Assembly (NCBI GenBank): GCA_018673255.1
Contig: JABHDC010000106.1
Location: forward strand, 9,284 to 73,283
Reading direction: 5' to 3'
DNA length: 64,000 nt
Source: Gemmatimonadota bacterium
GTDB lineage: Bacteria > Latescibacterota > UBA2968 > UBA8231
A program made the translations under genes and the position numbers. Positions 34,150 to 46,257 of the stretch are shown piece after piece (within the stretch, counting starts at the first letter, position 1; each line of letters begins with the position of its first letter). The notes beneath the pieces are model-generated. The model did no database searches, was not told where the DNA came from, and saw only the letters and a program-made list of their open reading frames with translations.

Positions 34150-34935
34150 TCATGCCTCCAGTCGTTCAGCGTGATTCACCAGGGCCTGTCCTACACGATC
34201 TTCATTCCAACGATCGATCGGCACGAACTCACCGGGCGTCTCAGGTCGGAAGGGCAGATTGTCTGCCGCCGTATAACAGCAGATCAGGGCCCAGCGGGGA
34301 TCAGGACTCTCATTGGCGTCGGATCGGTGCAGCAGATTGCTGTGGAAGAACAGCACCGTACCCGGAGACATTTCGCAGTAGACCCGCTCGAAGCGGCTTT
34401 CGGCGACCTTGATCCGCTCCAGATCCGCGCCCGTCTGGTCTCCTGCCCGACCATGGTCGATGCGACCCATGCGATGGGATCCAGCCAGTACCTGAAGACA
34501 GCCATTGCCTTTGTAGGCCTTGTCCACGGCAATCATGCAGCTGGCCATGTCGGGTTGAAGAAAACTCGAATACCAGTAGCCGTAGTCCTGGTGCCATTCC
34601 CAAGCCCCACCCGTCTGCGGCTCTTTCATCATCATCTTGTGGTGATAATGGTAGACCTCGCCGCCGAGCAATTGCTCCATGGGATCGACGATGGCCCCCG
34701 ATCGGGCATAGGCGCCGTAGGCATCGTCGGGCAGGTTGTATCTCAAGGACAGTCGGCTGACCCGCCCCTCCAGATCGAGACGATCATTGGCGATAGAAGC
34801 CAACTCACGATCAGTCCGGGCAATGTGCAGCAGTCGCGCCATATCCTCGGCTGGAAAGTAGTCCTGCAGCATCAGATATCCATCGCGCTCAAATTGCTCG
34901 ACCTGCTCACGACTCAGCGCACCTTCACCTGCCAT
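34150..34935 (-). CDS. Phytanoyl-CoA dioxygenase (PhyH) family protein
   Basis: This is a 261-aa Fe(II)/2-oxoglutarate oxygenase. The iron site is predicted as His115 and Asp117 (EWHQDYGYWY) and His203 (SNLLHRSD), with Arg214 (PDPRWALICC) for 2-oxoglutarate. EQFERDGYLMLQDYFPAEDM at the N-terminus and CLQVLAGSHRMG are standard PhyH features. It is not a close copy of the PhyH protein at 9.9 kb, since loops and lengths differ. It is followed by a propeller gene 3 bp downstream. Confidence 0.9.
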   Translation of the reverse strand: MAGEGALSREQVEQFERDGYLMLQDYFPAEDMARLLHIARTDRELASIANDRLDLEGRVSRLSLRYNLPDDAYGAYARSGAIVDPMEQLLGGEVYHYHHKMMMKEPQTGGAWEWHQDYGYWYSSFLQPDMASCMIAVDKAYKGNGCLQVLAGSHRMGRIDHGRAGDQTGADLERIKVAESRFERVYCEMSPGTVLFFHSNLLHRSDANESPDPRWALICCYTAADNLPFRPETPGEFVPIDRWNEDRVGQALVNHAERLEA

Positions 34936-34948
34936 AGAAGCACTCCCT

Positions 34949-34984
34949 CATCTGTGTTGCGGCCCCCATCTGTGTTACAGCCCC
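34949..34984. repeat. 18-bp imperfect tandem duplication
   Basis: CATCTGTGTTGCGGCCCC is followed by CATCTGTGTTACAGCCCC, with 3 differences, between the Gfo/Idh and PhyH genes. Confidence 0.8.
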
Positions 34985-35010
34985 GGCAGGCAGGCACCTG
35001 ACGCTGCTGC

Positions 35011-36006
35011 TCACGACGCTTTGACCTTCGCCGGCTGACCGGTGCGGGCCGATTCCCACGCCGCTTCAGTCAGTTCGATCACTCGCAGCCCACAGACCGG
35101 CGGCACCTGCACCTCGTCTCGCTCCAGGATGGCGTCGATGAAATTTCGGTCCGGTGACATGGCACCGGGCAGATTCGTGGGTTCACTGTCTTCAGTAGCG
35201 CCCGCACTCTTGTAGGTCAGATGACCATTGCGGATGTAGGCAGCCGCCTTGGATCCATAGATTGTGATATCCTCCCACATGCCACGGGCCGGTGCATTCC
35301 CGATGATGGAAATGTTGCCCAAAGCGCCACCCTTGAAGCGCAGTGACAGGGCCGAGTTGATATCGACTTCAGACTCGAAATTCTCCACGTAGGCCTGCAC
35401 TTCATCGACGGCCAATCCCGTCATCCACAACACGATGTCGAGCAAGTGCGAACCGGAGTCGTTCAGTTGCCCCCCACCAGACAAGGCCAGTTGCTGACGC
35501 CACAGGCCCTTGGTGCCATGATACCAGCCCTGATCTTGCATGGCCGTGACAAACTGAATCTGCCCCAATTCACCGCAGGCGATCTGATTGCGCAGATAGC
35601 GATAGACCGGCTGCAGATGCCGCTGATAGGCGACCATCAGGACCTTCCCTGCATCCTCTGCATGGGCGATCACTTTGTGGGCGTGTTCGACGGTACAGAC
35701 CATCGGTTTTTCGGTCAGCACATGCAGACCGCAATCCAGCGCATCCGTGATCTGGTCAAAATGCAGGGTGTGAGGCGTCGAGATCTGCACCGCGTCCATC
35801 TCGACATGGGCCAGCAGATCCTTGTGATCGGCGAATGTCGGAATGTCATCCGGCAGACCCTCGTTGCGTTCCCGCGCCCTGTCGAGGCTCGCGGTACTCG
35901 GATCACAGAGGCCAACCACTTCAGCCTCCGGCATTTCGAGGATCCGGCCGATGTGCCCGGATGCATTGCCACCGCAACCGATGAAACCAACACGAATTTT
36001 GCTCAT
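35011..36006 (-). CDS. Gfo/Idh/MocA-family NAD(P)-dependent oxidoreductase
   Basis: This 331-aa protein has an N-terminal Rossmann domain (KIRVGFIGCGGNASGHIGRI) and EKP motif in HVLTEKPMVCTVEHA. The substrate domain has GWYHGTKGLWRQQ and GGGQLNDSGSHLLDIVLWM. These carry the Lys and His used in sugar or inositol dehydrogenases of this family. ATG at 36006 is chosen; an in-frame extension to 36123 has no family resemblance. It is the first gene of the 36.0-29.9 kb minus-strand block. Likely reaction: oxidation of a sugar or cyclitol hydroxyl. Confidence 0.9.
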   Translation of the reverse strand: MSKIRVGFIGCGGNASGHIGRILEMPEAEVVGLCDPSTASLDRARERNEGLPDDIPTFADHKDLLAHVEMDAVQISTPHTLHFDQITDALDCGLHVLTEKPMVCTVEHAHKVIAHAEDAGKVLMVAYQRHLQPVYRYLRNQIACGELGQIQFVTAMQDQGWYHGTKGLWRQQLALSGGGQLNDSGSHLLDIVLWMTGLAVDEVQAYVENFESEVDINSALSLRFKGGALGNISIIGNAPARGMWEDITIYGSKAAAYIRNGHLTYKSAGATEDSEPTNLPGAMSPDRNFIDAILERDEVQVPPVCGLRVIELTEAAWESARTGQPAKVKAS

Positions 36007-36085
36007 GTCCCGATTCTCCTCCCGTGAGTTAGCAGCGGCACAATATACCCGGCCCGGCACGCGCCAACCACCCACAACGCAGAAG

Positions 36086-36115
36086 GGGGCGGATACCCTC
36101 TCAGGTACCCGCCCC
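36086..36115 (-). terminator. Possible terminator hairpin after metG
   Basis: GGGGCGG (36086-36092) pairs with CCGCCCC (36109-36115), and an inner TACC/GGTA stem closes the loop CTCTCA. On the minus strand it is followed by only a weak T-stretch (CCTTCTG), so intrinsic termination may be partial. Confidence 0.5.
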
Positions 36116-36170
36116 AATTTCATCGCCAGATGGCGATCCGACTGCCAGTAACTGGCTGCAGCGATCTGCT

Positions 36171-39363
<3,193 letters not shown>

Positions 39364-39373
39364 TTCACACCCC

Positions 39374-42163
39374 TCAAGAAGAAGTCCAATCGACGAGATA
39401 TTCGCCGGTCACCGACGCATCACAGGCAGCGACCGTGGACGGTGTTCCGGTTGCCACGACACGACCGCCCTGCTCTCCTGCCCCCGGCCCCAGATCGATG
39501 ACCCAATCGGCGGCGGCGATCAGCTGCAGGTTGTGTTCGACGACGATGACGCTGTTGCCCTGATCGACCAGACGCTGCAGCAATTCTACCAGATAACCTA
39601 CATCGTCGGGATGCAGACCGGAGGTGGGTTCATCCAGAATGTAGATCGTGCCTGGCAAATGGGGGCGCCCCAGGTCAGCAGCCAGTTTCACACGCTGGGC
39701 CTCGCCGCCTGAGAGTGTGCTGGCAGGTTGCCCCAGAACCAGATAGTCAAGTCCGAGATCGGCCAGCAGTTGCAGGCGACGTGCCGCCTCGGGGATGGCC
39801 CCAAACAGCTGCCTTGCCTGCCCCACATCCAGATCGAGAATGTCGGCGATGGAGTGCTCGCGGAATCGGATCTCCAGGACCTCACGCCGGTAGCGGCGCC
39901 CCCCACAACTGGCACAGGCCGCCGCGATGCCCTCCCAGGCCAGTCCTGTGGCGTCCACACCACTGCCCCCGCACGCAGGACAGGCGCCATCGCTGTTGAA
40001 GCTGAACTGACCTGGCCGATAGCCACGCAGACGGGCCTCGGGCAATTCACTGAAGAGATTGCGAATAACGCCGTGCAGGCCGGTATAGGTCGCCGCATTC
40101 GAACGGGCACTTCGTCCGATCGGCGCCTGGTCGACGGCGACGACTCTCTCCACACCTTCATCACCGACGCAGCCACCGTTGGGCAGAGGCGGGCGCTCCC
40201 CGCGCTGGTGACGGGAAGCCAGCAGTGGATACAGTGTGTCGTGAACCAGGGTGCTCTTCCCCGATCCGGAAATACCGGTCACCGCCGTCAGGAGGCCGAG
40301 AGGGAAATCCACATCGATCCCCTGCAGATTGTGTCCCGCCGCCGCCATCAGCCGAAGCCAACCCGCGTCCCCTGCTGCACGGCCGCGACGAGGCAGAGAG
40401 GGGCGATCTCTCCGATCCAGGTACTTTGCCGTTGCCGTGTGCATGGCCAATTCATGAGGTGGCGCCATGTCGACACATTCACCGCCACGACGCCCAGCCC
40501 CGGGACCCAGTTCGACGACCACATCCGTACCGGCAATCAGCGCAGGATCGTGCTCGACGACGATCACACTGTTGCCTGCCGCCTGCAGACCCCGCAGCGA
40601 CTGCAGCAGTCGCTCGGCATCACGGGCATGGAGGCCGGCGCTGGGTTCGTCGAAAACGTAGAGCACCTGGGTCACACCGGAGCTGAGAGCTGCCACCAGT
40701 TGCACGCGCTGCAACTCACCAGCCGAAAGAGAATCGGCCCGCCGGTCCAGTGTCAGATAACCGAGCCCCAGATCGATCAGCCCCTGGGCACCCCGATGGA
40801 TCGCCCTCAGTAAGGGTGCGGCGATCGTCGCCTGCGTTGGGGGCAGATCCCAGCCCTGCAGTCGAAGGATCAGAGCAGAGAGAGGCTCCCCGGCCAGGAT
40901 GTCAATTCCGACCTCCTGGACCTGCACCGCCCGGGCCGCCCGGCTCAATCGCGTCCCCGAGCAATGGGCACAAGGGGTGTCGACGGTTGAGTGGGCGTCG
41001 ATCCAATTGGTCAGTTCCTCGTCATCGCCTGCGCGCAGTCGCTGGAGGTGACGTCGCAACCCGACGAATCCACCGCGGCGTGATTCGCCGTCCCACAGTG
41101 CCGTTGCCGCCGCCTCCGACCACTCTGCCAGGGGCGCGTCGACATCGACTCGCAGTCTCTTGCCCAGCCCCTGGATCTGCGACTGCAGGCGCTTCTGCCC
41201 GAAATCCTGGAACAGGTCCTGCAGGGCGACCAGAGGGCTCTCTCCGGCGCTGAGCAGGCCATCACCGGGGACGGCGGCCGTCATACCAGAGCCACGGCAC
41301 GACCCACAGGCCCCCTGCAACCCGTGATACGAAAACAGGGCAGATGTCAGTGGTGGGAAGGGAGTGCCACAATCCACACAGGTCGGTCGGACGGCAAAAC
41401 GCTGCTCATCATCGCTATCGTGGTCGAGGAGGATGATCTTGCCTTCACCGACCTCAGCCGCCGCCTGCAACGAACCCTTCAGACGGCGCTCCGTTTCGTT
41501 CTTGACCACGACACGATCCACGACCACATCGATGGCGACATTGACCAGGGCCGATGCGTCGACCTCCTCGAGCAGTTGCATTTGGCCTGCCACCCGAAGC
41601 CGGCGATAGCCACGACGCTCGATCTGCGCAATCCGGGCCTGAGCGGAATCCGGATCCGTCGCCAGTGCCAATGGGGCCAGCACGATCAGTTTGGTGCCTT
41701 CAGGCAGACCTCTGGCACGTTCGAGCACTTCATCGAATCGATGCGTGTGTACAGGCGCACTACATTGCAGACACCGGGCGATGCCAACCCGCGCATACAG
41801 CGACCGCAGGTAGTCGTAGATCCCGCTCAGCGTTCCTGCCGTGGCTCGGGCCGATGGTCGCTGACGCTGCTGCCCGATGGCGATGGCGGGACTCAGCCCG
41901 TCGATCCGGTCCGCCGCGGGAGGCGGCACATGGGCGACCAGGGCTTGCGCTGCGGGTTCAGTGAGCAGAAAGCGCCGTCTGGCCTCGGCATAGAGCGTAT
42001 CGAAGGCCAGCGACGACTTGCCTGAACCTGACACACCGGTCATGGCAATGAGCACATCGCTGGGTAGGTCCAGATCGATGCCACGCAGATTGTGTTCCCG
42101 GGCCCCACGGACCTCAATCATCGTCGACGCAGGTTGCGGCCGATCGATCTCACCTTGACACAT
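39374..42163 (-). CDS. UvrA-family excinuclease subunit (UvrA2-like)
   Basis: This 929-aa double-ABC ATPase has a first Walker A GVSGSGKSSLAFDTLYAEARRRF and signature LSAGELQRVQLV. The second site has GISGSGKSTLVHDTLYP, signature LSGGEAQRVKLA and Walker B TIYILDEPTSGLHPDDV. Zinc modules are CVDCGTPFPP...ACGSCRGSG and ACPACGGSG...CASCGGRRY. The first signature has Ala for the usual Gly. The spacing near Walker A differs from canonical UvrA (no SLSAYARQF segment), and the PHLPGTIYILDEP form is common in UvrA paralogues. It may therefore be a second UvrA for damage or drug tolerance. ATG at 42121 is an alternative start. Confidence 0.85.
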   Translation of the reverse strand: MCQGEIDRPQPASTMIEVRGAREHNLRGIDLDLPSDVLIAMTGVSGSGKSSLAFDTLYAEARRRFLLTEPAAQALVAHVPPPAADRIDGLSPAIAIGQQRQRPSARATAGTLSGIYDYLRSLYARVGIARCLQCSAPVHTHRFDEVLERARGLPEGTKLIVLAPLALATDPDSAQARIAQIERRGYRRLRVAGQMQLLEEVDASALVNVAIDVVVDRVVVKNETERRLKGSLQAAAEVGEGKIILLDHDSDDEQRFAVRPTCVDCGTPFPPLTSALFSYHGLQGACGSCRGSGMTAAVPGDGLLSAGESPLVALQDLFQDFGQKRLQSQIQGLGKRLRVDVDAPLAEWSEAAATALWDGESRRGGFVGLRRHLQRLRAGDDEELTNWIDAHSTVDTPCAHCSGTRLSRAARAVQVQEVGIDILAGEPLSALILRLQGWDLPPTQATIAAPLLRAIHRGAQGLIDLGLGYLTLDRRADSLSAGELQRVQLVAALSSGVTQVLYVFDEPSAGLHARDAERLLQSLRGLQAAGNSVIVVEHDPALIAGTDVVVELGPGAGRRGGECVDMAPPHELAMHTATAKYLDRRDRPSLPRRGRAAGDAGWLRLMAAAGHNLQGIDVDFPLGLLTAVTGISGSGKSTLVHDTLYPLLASRHQRGERPPLPNGGCVGDEGVERVVAVDQAPIGRSARSNAATYTGLHGVIRNLFSELPEARLRGYRPGQFSFNSDGACPACGGSGVDATGLAWEGIAAACASCGGRRYRREVLEIRFREHSIADILDLDVGQARQLFGAIPEAARRLQLLADLGLDYLVLGQPASTLSGGEAQRVKLAADLGRPHLPGTIYILDEPTSGLHPDDVGYLVELLQRLVDQGNSVIVVEHNLQLIAAADWVIDLGPGAGEQGGRVVATGTPSTVAACDASVTGEYLVDWTSS

Positions 42164-42237
42164 ACTGGACGTCCCGGTTATCTACGAGCGAGGATTGCCT
42201 GGTCGATCCGACAGAACGACTTGCCGGCAGGATAAGG

Positions 42238-43005
42238 ATGCTCCGTACACACGTATTTGCCCTCACAGTCCTGACACTATTTCTACCCGTGTTTGCCGGC
42301 GCCCAGCAAGGCGCGCGTGGCACCCCAGCCGAGGGTCGCGTTCTGTTCCACTCCCCCTCGCTGTCTACGAACGGCCTGGCGTGTATCAACTGCCATAGCG
42401 ACTTCGATGAACAACGTGAGCCGGATGGCCGCAAGCGCGCCGGCCATTCACTCTACAATTCTACGCTCCGGGCTACATTCTGGGGCCAGCAGGAGGCCGA
42501 TCCCGACCGCTATCAGAGTATCGGTGACGCGGCCGTGGTCTGTGTCGAGCACTTCATGCAGAATTCCGACAAACTGACCGCCCGACAGGTCGAATCACTG
42601 ACCGTGTATCTGAGAAGCCGCAGCCCTCGCCCTCTCACCGATCCCCTGGCCCTGGCACCAGCCGCGGACAAGACCGGCAAGTACCTGGGACATGACGGCG
42701 GCGACCGTATTCGCGGTCGGGAATTGTTCTATTCCGCCTGTCACGTTTGCCATCCGAATGCGAATGCCGGCATCGGCGTTGCCATTCCTCGCGACAAGGA
42801 TCCGGCCTTCTATGCCCGCAAGGTCCGCGAAGGAGATGGCCTCGGAGCCGTCCTCAGCGGACTGGATGCCAATGCCTACGTCATGGTCGCCGGCAAATTC
42901 ATGCCCTACTTCGGCGCAGACCGGCTGACGAAGAACCAACTGCGTGACATCATCGCCTACCTGCGCAGCCTGCCCAACCCGGCGACCGGCGAACCAACAC
43001 CCTAA
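42238..43005 (+). CDS. Periplasmic dihaem cytochrome c
   Basis: This 255-aa protein has a signal peptide (VFALTVLTLFLPVFAGAQQ) and two haem-binding CxxCH motifs, CINCH near residue 48 and CHVCH near 168. Axial Met candidates are in HFMQNSD and GKFMPYFGAD. Two cytochrome c folds in tandem are implied (about 30-125 and 150-245). No electron-transfer partner is encoded next to it. It is divergent from the uvrA-like gene and convergent with a nucleotidylyltransferase gene, so it is probably monocistronic. The redox partner is unknown. Confidence 0.87.
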   Translation: MLRTHVFALTVLTLFLPVFAGAQQGARGTPAEGRVLFHSPSLSTNGLACINCHSDFDEQREPDGRKRAGHSLYNSTLRATFWGQQEADPDRYQSIGDAAVVCVEHFMQNSDKLTARQVESLTVYLRSRSPRPLTDPLALAPAADKTGKYLGHDGGDRIRGRELFYSACHVCHPNANAGIGVAIPRDKDPAFYARKVREGDGLGAVLSGLDANAYVMVAGKFMPYFGADRLTKNQLRDIIAYLRSLPNPATGEPTP

Positions 43006-43110
43006 CCCCCTCGTCGGTCGTCCAGACCGGGATGAGACAGCCCGAGGCCAGCCAGGATCATCCGCGTGGCTGACTCCTGGGATACTCACCCGCCTCACCC
43101 ATGATCTAGT

Positions 43111-43875
43111 CTAGGCTGACCGAGCGCCCCCCGGGCGCTGCAACAGCGGCGCGCACGTCCTGCACGCCTGCGTGTGCTCTTCCACCGAATCGATTTCCGC
43201 CCACGGCAGATCCGCCATATCGACCACACTCAGGCGTCGTGCCTCGACCAGCGGACCATAGGCGGCGGTCGGAAAGGTGTCGATCTGAGCCGCTTCCACG
43301 AAGCGCACCACTTCCTCGACGACCTGTGAACCGTCGCCATCACGCAACAGGATGATCTGGACGCTCACAGCCTGCGTGGTCTCCGGGTCCAGCTGTTTGC
43401 TGATCGCCTCCACGCGCCCCTGTGCGTCAACTCTCACATTCATCTCACCGACCAGGCGGGGCCGCTCCGTATCCACGGCAATGCCGCTCCCCGAAGCCTG
43501 CGCGAGCCTGTAGGGCAAACGCGCGTCAAAGAGGATGTCGCAGTTGCAGAGAAATGTCCCCTCCTCGCTCCAACCCTCTCGAGCGAGATAGAGGCTGAAG
43601 ATGGAGTTCGTCCTCTCCCAGTCCGCATTGTCGACGTAACGAATCCGCACGCCGTATCGATCCCCGTCCTCGCAGTGATCACGCACCATCTGGCTGCGGT
43701 ATCCGACGACCAGGTGGACGACATCGACCCCAGCCGCGACCAGGGCCAGGATCTGATGATCCAGCAAGGTGAGATCGTCGATCCCCACCAGGCACTTGGG
43801 GCACGAGGCGGTGAGCGGGCGCAACCGGGTTCCGGCTCCGGCGGCGAGGATGACAGCGTCCATGGACTGGCTCAT
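43111..43875 (-). CDS. Sugar-/headgroup-phosphate nucleotidylyltransferase (divergent from lipid operon)
   Basis: This 254-aa protein of the NTP-transferase superfamily has signature VILAAGAGTRLRPLTASCPKCLVGI near the N-terminus, LVVGYRSQMVRDHC and FLCNCDILFDA. The CNCDI pair provides the metal-binding Asp. The C-terminal LPWAEIDSVEE, with an Asp in the metal site, is shared with the enzyme encoded at 44087 (LPWADVDTPHD). That feature is characteristic of the subfamily activating choline-phosphate, aminoethylphosphonate or inositol-phosphate with CTP. It is divergent across 211 bp from the 44.1-53.1 kb operon. ATG at 43875 is preferred to an upstream in-frame start. Confidence 0.83.
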   Translation of the reverse strand: MSQSMDAVILAAGAGTRLRPLTASCPKCLVGIDDLTLLDHQILALVAAGVDVVHLVVGYRSQMVRDHCEDGDRYGVRIRYVDNADWERTNSIFSLYLAREGWSEEGTFLCNCDILFDARLPYRLAQASGSGIAVDTERPRLVGEMNVRVDAQGRVEAISKQLDPETTQAVSVQIILLRDGDGSQVVEEVVRFVEAAQIDTFPTAAYGPLVEARRLSVVDMADLPWAEIDSVEEHTQACRTCAPLLQRPGGARSA

Positions 43876-43965
43876 CGGTTTGGGTGATCGGCTGGACCCA
43901 ATATAGGGCCCATTCCGACGGCGTCGAGGCGTGCCCCTTGGGAGTGTCAAACATGTCCTATGTCG

Positions 43966-43994
43966 TTGACTATACGTAGGTTAATGGCTATCTT
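43966..43994 (+). promoter_or_regulatory. Sigma70-like promoter of the lipid/export operon
   Basis: TTGACT (43966-43971), a 17-bp spacer and TATCTT (43989-43994). It is the best promoter match in this spacer, 92 bp upstream of the TTG start at 44087. The predicted leader is about 85 nt, and it contains GGAGGCC followed by TTTTT near 44042-44054. Confidence 0.72.
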
Positions 43995-44086
43995 ACGCCT
44001 GCTTGTTCGGGGGCGCCTTCGGTCGAGATCGATGACCTGTCGGAGGCCCTTTTTCGGTACCCATCCAGACAAGAGTCCTTAGTCGT

Positions 44087-44848
44087 TTGAAAGCCCTGAT
44101 TCTGGCTGCCGGTCGCGGTCATCGTCTGTGGCCCTGCACGAGTGAGACACCCAAGTGTCTACTCTCGCTGGAGGAACACGAGACGATCCTCCAGCGTCAG
44201 ATTCGCCTGCTCGGCAATGCCGGGGTCGAGCGAATCGTCGTCGTCGCCGGTTTTGGCTTCTCCCAGGTGCGCACTGCCGTCGCTCACGATCCGCGTGTTC
44301 AGGTTGTCTACAACCCGTTCTTCGGTGTCGCCGATAACCTCATCAGCCTCTGGGCAGCTCGTCCACACATGGACGAAGATCTGCTCATCGTCAACGGCGA
44401 CAATGTGTTCCACCCCGATCTCCCGGGCCATCTGCTGCGGCCGATTGCCCCGGATTGCCAACTGCTGGTTCAGCGCAAGTCCTACTACGATGACGACGAC
44501 ATGAAGGTGAGCATCCGCTCTGGTCTGCTACAATCCATCGGCAAGCAACTGCCCCCTGAGCAGATCGATGCCGAATCCATCGGCTTGCTTTCCTTCCGGG
44601 GTCGTGGGGTCGATCAGTTGCATGCGATCCTCGAGGAGGCCGTCCAGGCAGAGCAGGCGATGAGCAGCTATTACCTCGACGGAATTCAGCGACTGGCCAA
44701 TGGCGGCATCGGCGTCCACTGTGTCGATGCCGGCCGACTCCCCTGGGCCGACGTGGACACGCCGCACGATCTGGCCACGGTCCGCCACAGCATGGATCGC
44801 TTCGTCCGCTGTGACGACGATTCTCACCAATCGACGAGAACAGCATGA
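44087..44848 (+). CDS. Nucleotidylyltransferase, CDP-headgroup forming type
   Basis: This 253-aa protein has LILAAGRGHRLWPCTSETPKCLLSL (nucleotide loop), VVVAGFGFSQV, LIVNGDNVFHP with the metal-binding Asp, a basic substrate site near LVQRKSYYDDDDMKV, and the C-terminal LPWADVDTPHDL metal motif. This organisation fits cytidylyltransferases for inositol-, choline- or phosphonate-type headgroups rather than glucose-1-phosphate enzymes. The TTG start at 44087 opens the operon. The next gene starts inside its last codons (ATGA). Probable role: making the CDP-activated donor used by the transferase encoded next. Confidence 0.85.
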   Translation: MKALILAAGRGHRLWPCTSETPKCLLSLEEHETILQRQIRLLGNAGVERIVVVAGFGFSQVRTAVAHDPRVQVVYNPFFGVADNLISLWAARPHMDEDLLIVNGDNVFHPDLPGHLLRPIAPDCQLLVQRKSYYDDDDMKVSIRSGLLQSIGKQLPPEQIDAESIGLLSFRGRGVDQLHAILEEAVQAEQAMSSYYLDGIQRLANGGIGVHCVDAGRLPWADVDTPHDLATVRHSMDRFVRCDDDSHQSTRTA

Positions 44849-46257
44849 GTCTGGGTGGCATCCTCGTCTTCAGTGACGATGACCAAGGTCGTTCAGCCGC
44901 GACACGGTCATTCGGCGGCCTGCGGCTGCTCGAACGGGGCATTCGCACGATGGCCCGCGCCGGCGTGAGCCGGTTGCTTGTGGTCACCCCCGCCGACACC
45001 CCCACCCCCATCGGTGCCGTGACCACTCGACTCGACCTGGAACTCGAATTCGTCGAGTGGGGTCAGGCATCGTCCATGCAATTTGGCCCTGGCCAGGAGG
45101 TGCTGTTTCTCCTGGGTGATCACGCCCACCACCACACCTCTCTGACGTCATTCACTACTCAGGGAATGGCCTCAGACGACTTCGTCGCCCAGACGACGGC
45201 CCCCTCGCAGGACCTGGAGTTGTACTCCACCCGGGCAGAAGACGCACAGCTGCATCTGGAGCCAGGTGTTTCGGCCATCACGGATGTGAGCACGGGTGCC
45301 TTCCTGCTGAACGGCAGCCTGGCACCGCACGAAATCACGACGTCTGGCCAGTCGCCGACCGAATTCCTCGGCGCCCGCTCGACGGGGCACAAGCTGCGCA
45401 TCAGCAATGGGGGCGCCCACCTCTGGCGTCGCGTACTGGACCGCTCTTCGGCGCGAGGAGCGCGGGCCATGTTGTTCAGCCAGGTGACCAAGTCGACGAG
45501 CGGACCCGTCTCCCGGCACATCAATGCGCGTATCTCGATCCCCATCAGCAAGCTGCTGATCGAGACCGGGATCTCTCCCCATATGGTGACCGTCCTGTTC
45601 GTGATGTCGACGGGGCTGTCTGCGGCATACCTGATGTCCCACCCCATGCCACACTGGCGTCTGGCACTGGCCGGCTTCCTGTGGCAGATGGCTGCCGTCC
45701 TCGACCGCTGTGATGGTGAGATCGCCCGGGTCAAACTTTGCGAGTCCCAATTCGGGGCCTGGTTCGATACCGTCACCGATAACATCGCCTACTTCTCTGC
45801 CTACGCAGCTTTTCTGATCGCGATCACCAAGCTGCATCCACAGCAGCCGCTGTATCTGTATGCGGGATTCTCAGCTGTGGTGGCCATGTTGTTGTCTCTC
45901 GGGATCATGTATCGCTATGCCCTCAAGACGGGCAATGGCTCGCTGCAAAAATATCTGGTCGGCTACGCCCAGTTGCCCGCCGAACAGAAGGGCCTCGTCT
46001 ATAAGATCCTCGAGCGGTATTCCTTTATCGCCAAACGAGATTTCTTCTCCTTCGTGCACTTCGTCTTCGCCCTCGCAAACCAATTCGACCTGCTCTACAT
46101 CTACACCGTGGGGGGTCTACACCTGATCTTTGTGGGTGTCGTCATCTCGCAGCGAAAGATGCTCGCCCACCACCACGAGCAGAATGGCAGTGTGGCACCC
46201 TCCGGTAGCACCCAGCCCGTCGGAGTCGCTGCCACGCCTGAGTCGAACACCCGGTGA
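44845..46257 (+). CDS. CDP-alcohol phosphotransferase fused to a degenerate nucleotidylyltransferase domain
   Basis: This is a 470-aa protein. Residues 1-190 keep the fold pattern of a nucleotidylyltransferase (LRLLERGIRTMARAGVSRLLVV, FLLGDHAHHH), but the nucleotide loop is replaced by FSDDDQGRSAATRSFGG, so it is probably inactive. Residues about 215-440 form the membrane transferase with a perfect signature D-x2-DG-x2-AR-x8-G-x3-D-x3-D (DRCDGEIARVK to FDTVTD). Several hydrophobic helices surround it. The architecture matches bifunctional IPCT-DIPPS (inositol-phosphate cytidylyltransferase / CDP-inositol phosphotransferase) enzymes. The active cytidylyltransferase function may have moved to the separate gene upstream. 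Both ends overlap neighbouring genes by 4 bp. Confidence 0.86.
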   Translation: MSLGGILVFSDDDQGRSAATRSFGGLRLLERGIRTMARAGVSRLLVVTPADTPTPIGAVTTRLDLELEFVEWGQASSMQFGPGQEVLFLLGDHAHHHTSLTSFTTQGMASDDFVAQTTAPSQDLELYSTRAEDAQLHLEPGVSAITDVSTGAFLLNGSLAPHEITTSGQSPTEFLGARSTGHKLRISNGGAHLWRRVLDRSSARGARAMLFSQVTKSTSGPVSRHINARISIPISKLLIETGISPHMVTVLFVMSTGLSAAYLMSHPMPHWRLALAGFLWQMAAVLDRCDGEIARVKLCESQFGAWFDTVTDNIAYFSAYAAFLIAITKLHPQQPLYLYAGFSAVVAMLLSLGIMYRYALKTGNGSLQKYLVGYAQLPAEQKGLVYKILERYSFIAKRDFFSFVHFVFALANQFDLLYIYTVGGLHLIFVGVVISQRKMLAHHHEQNGSVAPSGSTQPVGVAATPESNTR

